NCBI RefSeq assembly: GCF_032854445.1
Contig: NC_088307.1
Location: 16,318,017-16,382,016, forward strand
DNA from: Liolophura sinensis
Lineage: Eukaryota; Mollusca; Polyplacophora; Chitonida; Chitonidae
Length of the DNA: 64,000 nt
Direction of reading: 5' to 3'
The position numbers were made by a program, and so were the translations under genes. Every line of letters starts with the position of its first letter. The first letter of the stretch is position 1. Positions 14,101-23,595 of the stretch are shown here, one piece after another. Under the pieces are notes generated by a model, which had not been told where the DNA came from, did no database searches, and saw only the letters and a list, made by a program, of their open reading frames with translations.

Positions 14101-17100
14101 AAAGAGGGCAAGCAGCTGAAAGCACAAGCATGCAGAAAGAACATCTAACATGTCTGAGCTTTGTTAGTGTGAAATTATGGTCAAGCTCAATAGCAAACAT
14201 TTGTTGCCATAAACTTTCAGAAATAACATCCAAGCTTTGTAAATTAGATAAAATGATGGTGATAAATGTATAGAGTTAAAGCATGCGGATAGAACATCCA
14301 AACTATGGAATTCTGGTGCAGCCAATCAAAGATCTGGGCCACAAACCTACAAAAAGATTTGTTAGTGTGAAATTATGAAAAAAACTCCAAGCTCAGTAAA
14401 GTGTGAAATGATGAAATGATGAAATCACTGTAGGCAAAAACCTACTAAGAAATTGATATATGTGGTGTAAAATACTAATCACATGATGCGAAGTATGAAT
14501 TATAATAGTAAATTTAAAAGAAAAACAAAAAACAATTTCCGTCTAAATTAAATAAATTTGTTATCCTATATTCTGTATATTGTTTATCAAATTGGAGTTG
14601 TTCCAAGTGAATTTTAAACTTGATGATACTTACATGGCACATGGGGCCTGCGTGGCTCAGTTAGTTAGCTCGCTAGTGCAGCGTAATGACCCAGGAGCCT
14701 TTCATCAATAGGGTCGCTGTGAGTTCAAGTCCAGCTCAGGCTGGCTTCCTCTCCGGCTGTATGTGGGAAGGTCAGCCAGCAACCTCTGGATGGTCATGGG
14801 TTTCCCCTGGGCTGTACCTGGTTTCCACCCACCATAATGCTGACCGCCGTTGTATAAGTGGAATATTCTTGAGTACGGTGTAAAGCACCAATCAAATAAA
14901 TAAATAAATACAAGGCATATGCTGACATCAGTGACATACATCATATCTGGCAATATCATCTCAGGAAGTTTCACTTATACGACGGCGGCCAGCATTATGG
15001 TGGGAGGAAACCGGGCAGAGTTTGGGGGAAACCCACGACCTTACAGCCGGAGAGTAAGCCAGCATGAGCTGGACTTGAACTCACAGCGACCGCATTGGTG
15101 AGAGACTCCTGGGTCATTACGCTGAAGATAATTTCTGTGTTCATTTCTGTTGTACTTTTTCAACGTATGGAAAGGAATCCCAGAGCTGATTATCCCTTCT
15201 TGTATCATTCTTGCACAGCAGACTTGAGGTCACATAATGGAAGAACTTTTTGATAAGAAATTAATCTCCAAAATCTCCAAAATAACATCTTGAATGGCCA
15301 TATAAGATGGATGGACCAATCAGAATGTGTTACTTGAAAAATTCTAATCTTTGGGTGAAATGCAGTAAATGGCGGAAAAACACATTAAAAAAAATACTTA
15401 ACAGAAGAAATAAATGATGTCAAATTTTCTCTCATTCATTAGATGGGAAACTGATGATACCTATTGTGATAAAATCAAGGGAATTCGTGTCTTCCAACAC
15501 AGCCCACTGCTCCTGGACATTTTGGATACAGCCATCTTTGATTACCTCATTGGAAATGGTGACCGTCACCATTATGAAAGGTTCAGAGATGAACCAGATG
15601 CTGCCCTGCTACTGCTAGATAATGCAAAAAGGTAACCAGTATACATACACAAAAGCAGATGTCAGATGCTGCCCTTCTGCTGCTAGATAATGCAAAAAGG
15701 TAACCAGTATACATACACAAAAGCAGATGTCAGATGCTGCCCTTCTGCTGCTAGATAATGCAAAAAGGTAACCAGTATACTTACACAAAAGCAGATGTCA
15801 GATGCTGCCCTTCTGCTGCTAGATAATGCAAAAAGGTAACCAGTATACATACACAAAAGCAGATGTTAGATGCTGCCCTTCTGCTGCTAGATAATGCAGA
15901 AAGGTAGCCAATATACATACACAAAAGCAGTTGTCAGATGGTGCCCTTCTGCTGCTAGATAATGCAAAAAAGGTAACCAGTGTACATACACAAAAGCAGT
16001 TGTCAGATGGTGCCCTTCTGCTGCTAGATAATGCAAAAAGGTAACCAGTATACATATACAAAAGCAGATGTTAGATGCTGCCCTTCTGCTGCTGGATATT
16101 GCAAAAAGGTAACCAGTATACATATACAAAAGCAGATGTCGGATGCTGACCTTCTGCAGCTAGATAATGCAAAAAGGTAACCAGTATACATACACAAAAG
16201 CAGATGTTAGATGCTGCCCTTCTGCTGCTAGATAATGCAGAAAGGTAGCCAATATACATACACAAAAGCAGTTGTCAGATGGTGCCCTTCTGCTGCTAGA
16301 TAATGCAAAAAAGGTAACCAGTGTACATACACAAAAGCAGTTGTCAGATGGTGCCCTTCTGCTGCTAGATAATGCAAAAAGGTAACCAGTATACATACAC
16401 AAAAGCAGTTGTCAGATGCTGCCCTTCTGCTGGATAATACCAAAAGGTAGCCAGTATACATACATGCTGTCCTTCTGCTGGATAATCCCAAAAGATAGCC
16501 AGTATGCATACATACTGTTCTTCTGCTGCAAGATAAGGTGACCAGTGTACATACATAAAAGCAGATAGCTGAGAGTCAAATGATCAACCCTTTGAACAAA
16601 AGGAACATCGCACTGCAGGTTCAATCCCGGCCTCGGACGAGGAATTTGTGGATTCCCTCCTTTCTCAAGTGGTTGACGGAGTGAGTTTGTATGCTGATTC
16701 ATATTACTTGGGAAATGTACTTTTTGTTGTTTCCGTGGCTTCTTGTCCCCTGGCTTGGTGCCTTCCTGACTGGTTGCTCAGTATAAGTGAGTAGACCAAG
16801 GACTGTGGGACTGTTGTCATGCATAGGTCCCAGATCTGTTGTAACATCATTTTAATGAGGCAGCACTAGAAATATTTCGGCATTGAGTTCAGCTTGCAGG
16901 GAACATGTCAAGAAATTGCAGAAATAATATAAAAGATGCTGAGATGTGTAAAGCAACAAAATCCCAAGCAAACGAACCAACCAGTCATTTTCTGCAGCCA
17001 AAGTTGGATTAGTGCTTTGAGACAATTACAGACTGATGTTAGAATATGTACATAGTACTGTATAAATAGACAGATGAAAGTTTACTTTAATACATACATG

Positions 17101-18789
17101 TACAATCATATGTATGTGTAGAGTAACAGCATTTCCGCTTGCATTGTTTCTTCGTTGTGTGCCTCCATGGCTCATTTGGTTAGTGCACCAGCACAGCGTA
17201 ATGACCCAGAAGTCTCTCACCAATGCGGTCGCTGTGAGTTCAAGTCCAGCTCATGCTGGCATCCTCTCCAGCCATACGTGGGATGGTCTGCCAGCAACCT
17301 GTGGATGGTTGTGGGTTTTCCCCAGGCTCTGCTCGGTTTCCTTCCTCCATAATACTGGCTGCCATCGTATAAGTGAAATATTCTTGAGTACGCCATAAAA
17401 CACCAATCAAATGAATCAAAATCCTGGAGACAGCATAACACAACAGAAAATTAAGTAAAGTTTGGGGTATACAAGTACTAATGAGATATTAAAACATGCG
17501 TTTTGTATTACATTTTCAGCTTTGGAAATCCCAATGTGGATGAGACATCGATATTAGCTCCCATCATACAGTGCTGCAGGTAAGGTCTCGAATTTAATTC
17601 AAGAAGACATGGAAATTTTCTGCTCCTGCTAATTCAGTCAATACAAATTTTCTACCGCTTAAGTATTAGACGTCCACGCAACCCTAGTTAGATACCTCTT
17701 GAAATTGTCCGTATTATTATTATTGAATATTGCTTGGTAATGTAAATTCTGCTTAAGTTGTTGTAAAACAAATTTCAGGTATAATAACCAAAAAGAACTT
17801 GCGAAGTTTAATGATTGTAATTTTGACTTAAGTTTAAAATGGCTTTGTTATCTCGGGGCCTGGTGGTTAGCATGCTAGCACAGCACAGTCTCCCAGGAGC
17901 CTCTTATCATTGTGGTCACTGTGAGTTCAAGTACAGCTCATTCTGGCCTCTCCGGTCGTACATGGGATGGTGTACAGCAACCTGGCGATGGTCGTAAGTT
18001 TCCACTAGGCCCTGCTCAGTTCTTCCCACGATATTGCTGGAAAGATGTCATTGTTGTAAGAGAAATGTTCTTGAGTAAAGCAGAAATTATGATTCAGATA
18101 AGTAAATCGTGATGATACTGGACATGCTGGTTTACTCCCATTATTGGGCAGGTGATCTGTGAGGTTGCCTCTACATTCATATATACTGCTCTTGGACTAT
18201 AATTAGTGAACTGTGCTATAGTTTAGGCTGACTTGAAGTTTGTTTGTAATCACGTGTTCATTTTGTTTGTTTATTTATTTATTTATTTATTTATTTATTT
18301 GATTGGTGTTTTGCGCCGTACTCAAAAGTATTTCACTTATACGACGGCGACCAGCATTATGATGGGAGGAAACCGGGCAGAGCCTGGGAGAAAACCACAA
18401 CCATCTGTAGGTTGCTGCAAGACCTTCCCACGTACAGCCAGAGAGGAAGCCAGCAAGATGGTCATTTTATACAATACTGGACTTAAGATTCATCCTTGAA
18501 TCTTACCACTTACTTCAAAGGTTTTTAAAAATGTCAAGAACCTGTCTTCAGACTTGATTTGATTTGATTTCATTTTAGGTTGCGAAAAAGCACCTGGGAA
18601 CAGTTGCTGATTCATGAAGACGGAGACCTTGGGGCTGTTTTAAAGGGTGTTCTGGAGAACGAGGTTATCTCCCCTGTCTTGCATGATCCCCATTATACGG
18701 CCATAGACAGACGACTGAGTCACGTTCTGAAGATAATACGCAACTGTATCCACAAACATGGAGAGGACAATGTGTTGGCAGAAAATTGA
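2552..18789 (+). CDS. FAM20B: FAM20B glycosaminoglycan xylosylkinase, 3' seven exons (5' end not in view)
   Basis: FAM20B is a Golgi kinase that phosphorylates the xylose of the proteoglycan linker tetrasaccharide and so promotes glycosaminoglycan chain growth. Exons by splice sites and phase: 2552-2675, 11267-11353, 13027-13136, 13689-13863, 15443-15631, 17520-17579, 18579-18789 (TGA at 18787). After the two bases completing the first codon they sum to 954 nt, 318 codons including stop, with no internal stop. Recognisable blocks in order: KGTQLK near the start, [34 protein letters not shown], the catalytic-loop block [23 protein letters not shown] (metal-binding Asp) and [10 protein letters not shown]. 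These match human FAM20B (about 409 aa, from memory) more closely than FAM20A or FAM20C. About 90 N-terminal residues, including the signal anchor, are missing; I could not find them in 1-2551. Introns hold SINEs and minisatellites, two of which are copies of this gene's own splice donors. Confidence 0.93.
3180..3560. repeat. Minisatellite, about 27-bp unit, decayed
   Basis: Repeats of GCATTTTGCAACATGGAGTG followed by GTTTACCC, more diverged toward both ends. The open frames across it are products of the repeat. Confidence 0.8.
3845..3957 (+). mobile_element. SINE body-tail fragment
   Basis: CAGGGCTCTACCCAGTTTCC through CTTGAGTACAGCGTAAAACA and AATAAATAAATAAA. Confidence 0.8.
4965..5105 (+). 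mobile_element. SINE body-tail fragment
   Basis: CCAACCTGCGGATGATCGTG through CTTGAGTACGGTGTGAAACA and AATAAATAAATAAATAA. Confidence 0.85.
6067..6240 (+). mobile_element. Common SINE, body and tail only
   Basis: Starts at CATGCTGGCTTCCTCTCTGG; tail near consensus followed by an A-rich run. Head absent. Confidence 0.9.
6559..6830 (+). mobile_element. Common tRNA-derived SINE, full length
   Basis: About 270 bp. Head with A box TGGCTCAGTTGGTTAGCGCA and B box GAGTTCAAGTCC (tRNA-like Pol III promoter), body with CAGCAACCTGC and CGGTTTCCTCC, tail TGAAATATTCTTGAGTACxG then ACACCAATCAAATAAATAAA. This element is the template for the other SINE entries. Confidence 0.93.
6845..7016 (+). mobile_element. 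Common SINE, internally deleted
   Basis: Head shortened to GGCGGCCTCCATGGCCAAAG and joined directly to the body; part of the tail is also missing. Only 15 bp after the copy at 6559. Confidence 0.85.
7270..7432 (+). mobile_element. Common SINE, body and tail, diverged
   Basis: Body from GTGGGAAGGTCTGACAGCAA to ACACCAATCAAATGAATAC. Confidence 0.85.
7673..7783 (-). mobile_element. Common SINE fragment, reverse orientation
   Basis: Covers body to A-box side: CCACGACCACCTGCAGGTTG to CTGGGTCATTACACTGCGC. Tail missing. Confidence 0.85.
8884..8928 (+). mobile_element. SINE tail fragment
   Basis: GAATACGGCGTAAAAAATCA followed by ATCGAATAAATAAATAAAT. Confidence 0.7.
9490..9763 (+). mobile_element. 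Common SINE, full length
   Basis: Starts GGGGCCTCCGTGGCTCAGTC and ends in AATAAATAAATAAAAA. Near consensus, so probably young. Confidence 0.93.
9818..10235. repeat. Minisatellite, 58-bp unit, about seven copies
   Basis: Units begin GCTATACAATGTGCAGCTGG and end in CATGCCTTCACCA; successive units start 58 bp apart (9818, 9876 and so on). Low divergence suggests recent expansion. Lies in a FAM20B intron. Confidence 0.9.
11070..11136. repeat. TA dinucleotide run
   Basis: Roughly 65 bp of alternating TA, 130 bp before the FAM20B exon at 11267. Open frames of Tyr-Ile here are artefacts. Confidence 0.95.
11416..11543 (-). mobile_element. Common SINE with large internal deletion, reverse orientation
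   Basis: Tail (TTATTTGATTGGTGTTTTAC to TTTCACTTATAC) is joined directly to the head (TGGTGAGGGGCTCCTGGGTC to CCAACTGGGCCC); about 145 bp of body are missing. It sits 60 bp after the FAM20B exon at 11267-11353. Confidence 0.88.
12674..12848 (+). mobile_element. Common SINE, body and tail only
   Basis: From TATGCTGGCTTCCTCTCCAG to AATAAATAAGTAAATAAA, 180 bp before FAM20B exon 13027. Confidence 0.88.
13780..14470. repeat. Decayed tandem copies of a FAM20B exon-intron (donor) junction
   Basis: The exon end at 13815-13863 and its intron start (GGCTTTG|TAAGTATGAA region) recur several times downstream in degraded form. Examples: ACAAACCTACAAAAAGAT followed by TTGTTAGTGTGAA near 14340-14375, and GCAGAAAGAACATC...GAGCTTTGTTAGTGTGAAA near 14130-14175. 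Units are roughly 60-80 bp. It is the oldest-looking of the junction-derived arrays. Confidence 0.65.
14643..14911 (+). mobile_element. Common SINE, full length
   Basis: Complete head, body and tail, mildly diverged. In the FAM20B intron after exon 13689-13863; a reverse partial copy follows 55 bp later. Confidence 0.92.
14966..15124 (-). mobile_element. Common SINE, reverse orientation, truncated at both ends
   Basis: From AGTTTCACTTATACGACGGC to CTCCTGGGTCATTACGCTG; lacks the AATAAA tail and the A box. Confidence 0.9.
15600..16560. repeat. 68-bp minisatellite copied from a FAM20B splice-donor junction
   Basis: The true exon ends GCTAGATAATGCAAAAAG|GTAACC at 15631. The last 33 or so exon bases plus the first 35 intron bases repeat about 14 times with 68-bp spacing (15618, 15686, 15754 and so on), each with the same AG|GTAACC donor. 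The 3' end decays. A block of five units is itself doubled with a 341-bp offset. Confidence 0.95.
17158..17416 (+). mobile_element. Common SINE, full length
   Basis: Head CCTCCATGGCTCATTTGGTT, tail ending AATCAAATGAATC. Lies about 100 bp before FAM20B exon 17520. Confidence 0.9.
17855..18110 (+). mobile_element. Common SINE, strongly diverged
   Basis: Recognisable head (GGGGCCTGGTGGTTAGCATG) and B box, but the tail has lost the usual motif. Probably old. Confidence 0.7.
18265..18454 (-). mobile_element. Common SINE, reverse orientation, head missing
   Basis: From TTTATTTATTTATTTGATTG to GAGAGGAAGCCAGCA, 120 bp before the last FAM20B exon. Confidence 0.9.
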
Positions 18790-19018
18790 TGTTTTAAAAA
18801 TGTGAAAAAAAAAAGGAATTGAATTTTCATGTGATTACATAATTTTCTATTGGTAATCATGCATAGCCAACTGGCTCCTCTATAAGCTAGGGTGTACAGT
18901 AACATGAGATTGGATAAGCCACTGCTCTGATGAGACAGGTACACACTGAAGTTGGGCAGTTCAACTGAATGATGTTTTACTGATCTGCTGTGGTTTGCTG
19001 TTGATCTTATACATGCCA

Positions 19019-19261
19019 CGGGGCCTCTGCGTGCCTCAGTTGGCTGGTGCGCTAGCACAGCGTAATGACCAAGGAGCCTCTCACCAATGTGGTAGCTGTG
19101 AGTTCAAGTCCAGCTCATGCTGGCTTCCTCTCCGGCCATACGTGGGAAGGTCTGCCAGAAGGGCGTGGGTTTCCCCCGGGCTCTGCCCAGTTTCCTCCCA
19201 CCATAATGATGGTCGCCATCGTATGAGTGAAATATTCTTGACATCAATCAAATAAATAAAC
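19019..19261 (+). mobile_element. Common SINE with small internal deletion
   Basis: Head complete, CAGCAACCTGC region shortened, tail lacks the GAGTACGGCG block. Its tail provides AATAAA at 19251, about 460 nt past the FAM20B stop. Confidence 0.9.
19251..19256 (+). terminator. Candidate poly(A) signal of FAM20B inside a SINE tail
   Basis: First AATAAA found after the FAM20B stop; it belongs to the A-rich SINE tail at 19019-19261. Confidence 0.35.
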
Positions 19262-20269
19262 GTACATGTCACAGGCTGTACAGTTCACATTGATGTGGTC
19301 TTAATGAAAAAGCTTAAGCATTTGACCTCTGTACCATTTGTTTGGGTGTGTTGAAAGAGAAAGTAGGTTTTGAAAGAGAAAGTAGGTTTTGAAAGAATAG
19401 TCAATGACTACTCTCTTGTAAGCTTAATGTAGGGCATAAACATTGACAAAGTCCTCTGGTCACACTGCCCTCCATCCAGATGCAGCATTCAGGCATTCCA
19501 AGCTGGGAGCTGCCCCCTAATTTTTTAACCTTTTACTCCCTAGTTAGATAGTTTTAACAGTGAGAGAAACTACCAAAAGGTTCACAAATAATGTGATAAT
19601 CATGACGGTGATCAGAGTGGCACAATAAGGCTGCAGTACTTATATATGGACATGTATCTCTTCTTCTTGTGATACGGTAACTAGTTAACTTAAGTTACAA
19701 TTTTTCAATACATGTTTTTGTCTTGTTGCCAATGAAGTAAGTACTGTATTTCACCAAAATTTTAGGTTTCAGGTGATACAGTTTGCTTGATTCTCATTTA
19801 AAAAAAAAAATTTAGATTTTCTTGTGAAGTTTGACTAATTTCTGACAAGAAAGTGACAGCATCAAAAGCATAATTTTAATGCCTTTATGTGATTCTGAAA
19901 GTGCATTTTTACCCATCACAAAAAAAAAAAAAAACTTCAGGTGAAATACAGTAATACAAAAGGCAAATGCATCATTTGGGGATATAAATACAATTTACGT
20001 GTACAGGTAGGCTATGTATAACTATAATAAAGATTAGTGTACATATATCCTCTAGGATGTCCCCCAAGATATTGTTCATTGTGAAACCAAAGAACTTCTT
20101 AGCTAGTCAAGCAAAGCAGAAAGGAAGCTAATGATAATGGAGAAAAGTGTAATTAAAAGATTAATGTAATTAAAACTTAAATTGTTGTTCAGGAACATGT
20201 ATGATAAAAAAAACCCTCTTGTACATTTCTGATGTGTGTATTCATTGTTAGGCATGATGACCAGGCAAG

Positions 20270-20455
20270 CAGACGTTTGATGAAGCATAGTTTTGATGAA
20301 GCGTAGGTTTGATGAAGCATAGGTTTGATCAAGTGTAGGTTTGATCAAGCGTAGGTTTGATCAAGTGTAGGTTTGATGAAGCTTAGGTTCGATCAAGCTT
20401 AGGTTTGATCAAGCTTAGATTTGATCAAGCATAGGTTTGATGAAGCTTAGCACAA
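20270..20455. repeat. Short tandem repeat, about 16-17 bp unit
   Basis: About eleven units of TTTGATCAAGCTTAGG type with TTTGATGAAGCATAGG variants. Downstream of FAM20B. Confidence 0.85.
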
Positions 20456-21119
20456 GTTTATATGTTAACCCTTAAGCTGATCTTCACTGTCATTAAGTGG
20501 CTGGCAGAGTGAATGTTCTAATCAGCCAATGATTGAGTTGATTGGGAAAGTGTATGGCTGCACACTTATATAGCCTTATCTTAATTTACTACCACTTTTA
20601 GTTAATTTGTTTTGGGGCTCTATCTCCTTTCATAACACCAGTTTTAATTACAGTCAAAGACAGATAATTAGCTTTTAAGTTAATTAAGGCACATTTACAT
20701 TTTACCTTGTTTATTAATATCCCAACTGCTGCAAGCTGTAGTTTTAAATGTTTAGCTACCTCAGATGTACAACTTACACACATTCATCATGTTTTCACAT
20801 TGTGCTTATCTGAGCCCATACATGGATGAGTCAATTGACTTCTGATGCAGTAGATTAAAGTGAGTCTCCTGGTTTTTGCACACTTTTGAGTGCCTGGATG
20901 CGAAATGAGGTGAAAGTTTAATTATACGAATTTTTATGAACTATGGAGTATAGAGGTCAGCAAATAGCTCGCCTTATATCACTTGTATACATGCTTAGTT
21001 GACATGAATAAATAAAAAAAACTCTGATTCTTACTAGTTGGTTATATTTTACTTTGGTTTGTAAAGTTTGGTTTGCACAGCTCAGCATTTATCGAAAACC
21101 ATGCACTTGTCTTTCACGA

Positions 21120-21360
21120 TTCTCATGATTCCACCATGGAGGTACATATGTACCTCCAAGATTCCTGCATGGAAGATTCCACCATGGAGGTACATATGTA
21201 CCTCCAAGATTCCTGCATGGAGGTACATATATACCTCAAGCTTCCACCATGTACCTCCATACTTCCACCATGGAAGTACATATATAGCTCCATACTTCCA
21301 CCATGGAGGTACATATACACCTCCATGACTCCACCATGTACATATATACCTCCATGATTC
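21120..21360. repeat. Minisatellite containing perfect inverted repeats
   Basis: Units contain GGAGGTACATATGTACCTCC, a perfect 20-bp palindrome, separated by AAGATTCCTGCAT or TTCCACCAT. Units vary in length. Single strands could fold into hairpins. Confidence 0.85.
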
Positions 21361-22044
21361 CACCAACATAGTGTTTGTATGTAGTATTTGTACATCACAC
21401 TTGGAGAAGTTCACGGTGGCTAGGAATCGATTTTGCAGGTTCCAACCCGGCCTTGACAGGGAAATAAATCTGAGGTTTTCTATGGAGAAAAAAATACTGA
21501 AAATCTGTTATTAACAGGGAAGGAACTCCTAGTAAAATATTCTTTTCTTCTGTCTTTCCATATCCTGAATATTTCTTGGATTATACTGCAGCTGAAGAAA
21601 GCCTTTCAATAGCATTGAAAATCTTATAAATGTCACACATGTACATATATGTGCAAATCTAGTCAGCAGATAACTTATATACATAGGGTCAAAGGTTCGA
21701 GTCTCACTTTTTCCACCATAATGATTGTCTTGACACTATGGTTTTCTCCGAGCACACCCACAAACCATCAGTGACTGCATGATGTGTCATGCATGTGAAA
21801 AAATCTTACATGTAAGTTCGGCGCTTTGGCCGTCTCAATGAGATAAACAATAATCAGTAGATAATCACATTTGCATGTAGCATGCACACATATGGTACCG
21901 GTACATATATGTATACTATTGATGGAGCTTCACAGCCATGCGTGGCAGAGTGAGGGTGTGGGTACAAGCGCAGTAGATAAATGGTTGAAGATGCTGTGTT
22001 GTACGTGTAACAGTGCGATATAGAAGCTCTATCTACCTACAGGC

Positions 22045-22130
22045 TGGTATGAATTTCCCTTTAGTGGTAGAAGTGTGGACTTGTAACCCAGAGATCGCTG
22101 GTTCAAATCCCCAGCTGATAGCTAGGTCAT
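22045..22130 (+). other. tRNA-like sequence (probable SINE head or tRNA pseudogene)
   Basis: TTTAGTGGTAGAAGTGTGGA, then CTTGTAA and GCTGGTTCAAATCCCCAGC resemble D-arm, anticodon loop (TGT) and T-arm. The acceptor stem does not pair convincingly, so a working tRNA gene is unlikely. Confidence 0.45.
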
Positions 22131-23136
22131 GTCTAACCTTGCATGAAATTCATTCGAGAACACTAATGTAAGCTACCTGTAAGAGAGCTTACCAAAAGTC
22201 AGTGTACAACTAACTGCAAGTACTCCAGTTTCTCCCATCCATAAACCCAGCCTAGGCCTGGCTACCTTTACAATTCAAAATGTTTTAGTATATAACCTGA
22301 AACGATAATGATATTGAAGGAATACTGTTCTTAATTTCTTAATTTTTTTTTTATCATCATGTCTTCCTTTGGACACCTTGGAGATCTCATAAAAGGTTTT
22401 GTTCACAGGAAAGTAAAGTTGGAATTTGCAGAAAATTTTGGTGAAACTTGTTAAGAAAGGTTAAGAAATGGATTTATTTGAACTTAAAATGTGTCTAAAA
22501 TAGCTCATGCATGGCCAATACGTTTCATGGTTATAATGAACAATCATGTAGCCTAACATGTGGCATTCGCCATGAGCAGGCTTAATAATAAATGTTCTCA
22601 TATATATCCTGTAACAGCTAGGCCTCCATCACTTGTGTAGGGTAGCGCATTTTTGATTCAAGGGGAAGTAACCGAGACTGGATTCAAACCTCAACAGGGC
22701 AACTGAGTTATCATGGGAAAGATTTTTTCGGCCTACTTTCATTTTCAATTAGAGGGCGGCGCTTCCAACATATATATGTGTAAGAGATCTAATGCTGAAT
22801 GTATGGAGTACTGACAAGGTATGTATTAGAGTTGATAATCAGCAGTGCAAGATCAGTAAGTTAAACAGTATTGTGTCATCGTAATAAGTTACACATGAAC
22901 GTTCAAAATTTCAGGTACCGGTACAGATAGAAGTTACATGTACAACAACAACACGTTAGGTTGGGGGTAACTTTCTATGATCACAGCAGGGCTCAGTAGC
23001 TGTAGCGGGTTGTTCTATCACAATTAACTTGTTTTTTTAAGAAACACTGTAGGCCTACTGTGTAACTTAAAAATGTTAAATGAGGTTCATCATACGTCGT
23101 GGCAGCCACCTGCATGTCTTCGCTACCGCGTTTCCT

Positions 23137-23206
23137 CTCACCATACATATACTGATGGCGTAATAACAGCTTAAACCACCAATCAAAACAAATAAATAAA
23201 TAAATA
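23137..23206 (+). mobile_element. SINE tail fragment, decayed
   Basis: CTCACCATACATATACTGAT then ACCACCAATCAAAACAAATA. Confidence 0.55.
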
Positions 23207-23595
23207 TATAAGGTTTATAACCGAGACTGTTGGGTCAAAATAGATTCTGTTGCTTATGCAGAAATAAATCCGATCAACTTTTTGAAATGCGTTTGGTTTG
23301 GTGAAAGCATATAGGCCTACTAATTCTCAAATATATCAATATGGATGCATGACGGGGGGCCTTCATGGTCAGGAACCCAGGAACCACTCACCAATGCGGT
23401 CACTTTGAGTTCATGCCCAACTCATATTGGCTGTATATGCATGGACTGGCTAATGTATTGTCAAGCTGCCGTGACAGTTTTTTGTTCTTGAATGCCTTGC
23501 TGAAAAGAAAAACTTTACCATTTCTATTGACTGTTTATTAGACTAAGATCACAGCTTGTGTTTGATTTACTATCATAATCACTGTTGTAGTTGTC

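Larger units (their letters stand above)
18790..23595. other. Intergenic region between FAM20B and TRIM copy 1
   Basis: FAM20B 3' UTR begins here. It holds SINE copies (19019-19261, a head fragment near 23355-23440, a tail near 23137-23206), a 16-17-bp repeat (20270-20455), a palindromic repeat (21120-21360) and tRNA-like segments near 21690 and 22050-22130. No protein gene seen. Confidence 0.6.

Noticed and set aside
14686-14883. Frames such as those encoding [14 protein letters not shown] and similar, repeated across the window
   Set aside because: They are the translated SINE in either orientation, not a gene family.
15819-16702. Several overlapping minus-strand frames of 60-96 codons
   Set aside because: They run through the 68-bp donor array and exist only because the unit lacks stops in those phases.
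22045-22130. A functional tRNA gene
   Set aside because: The T-arm is good but the acceptor stem does not pair; a SINE head or pseudogene is likelier.
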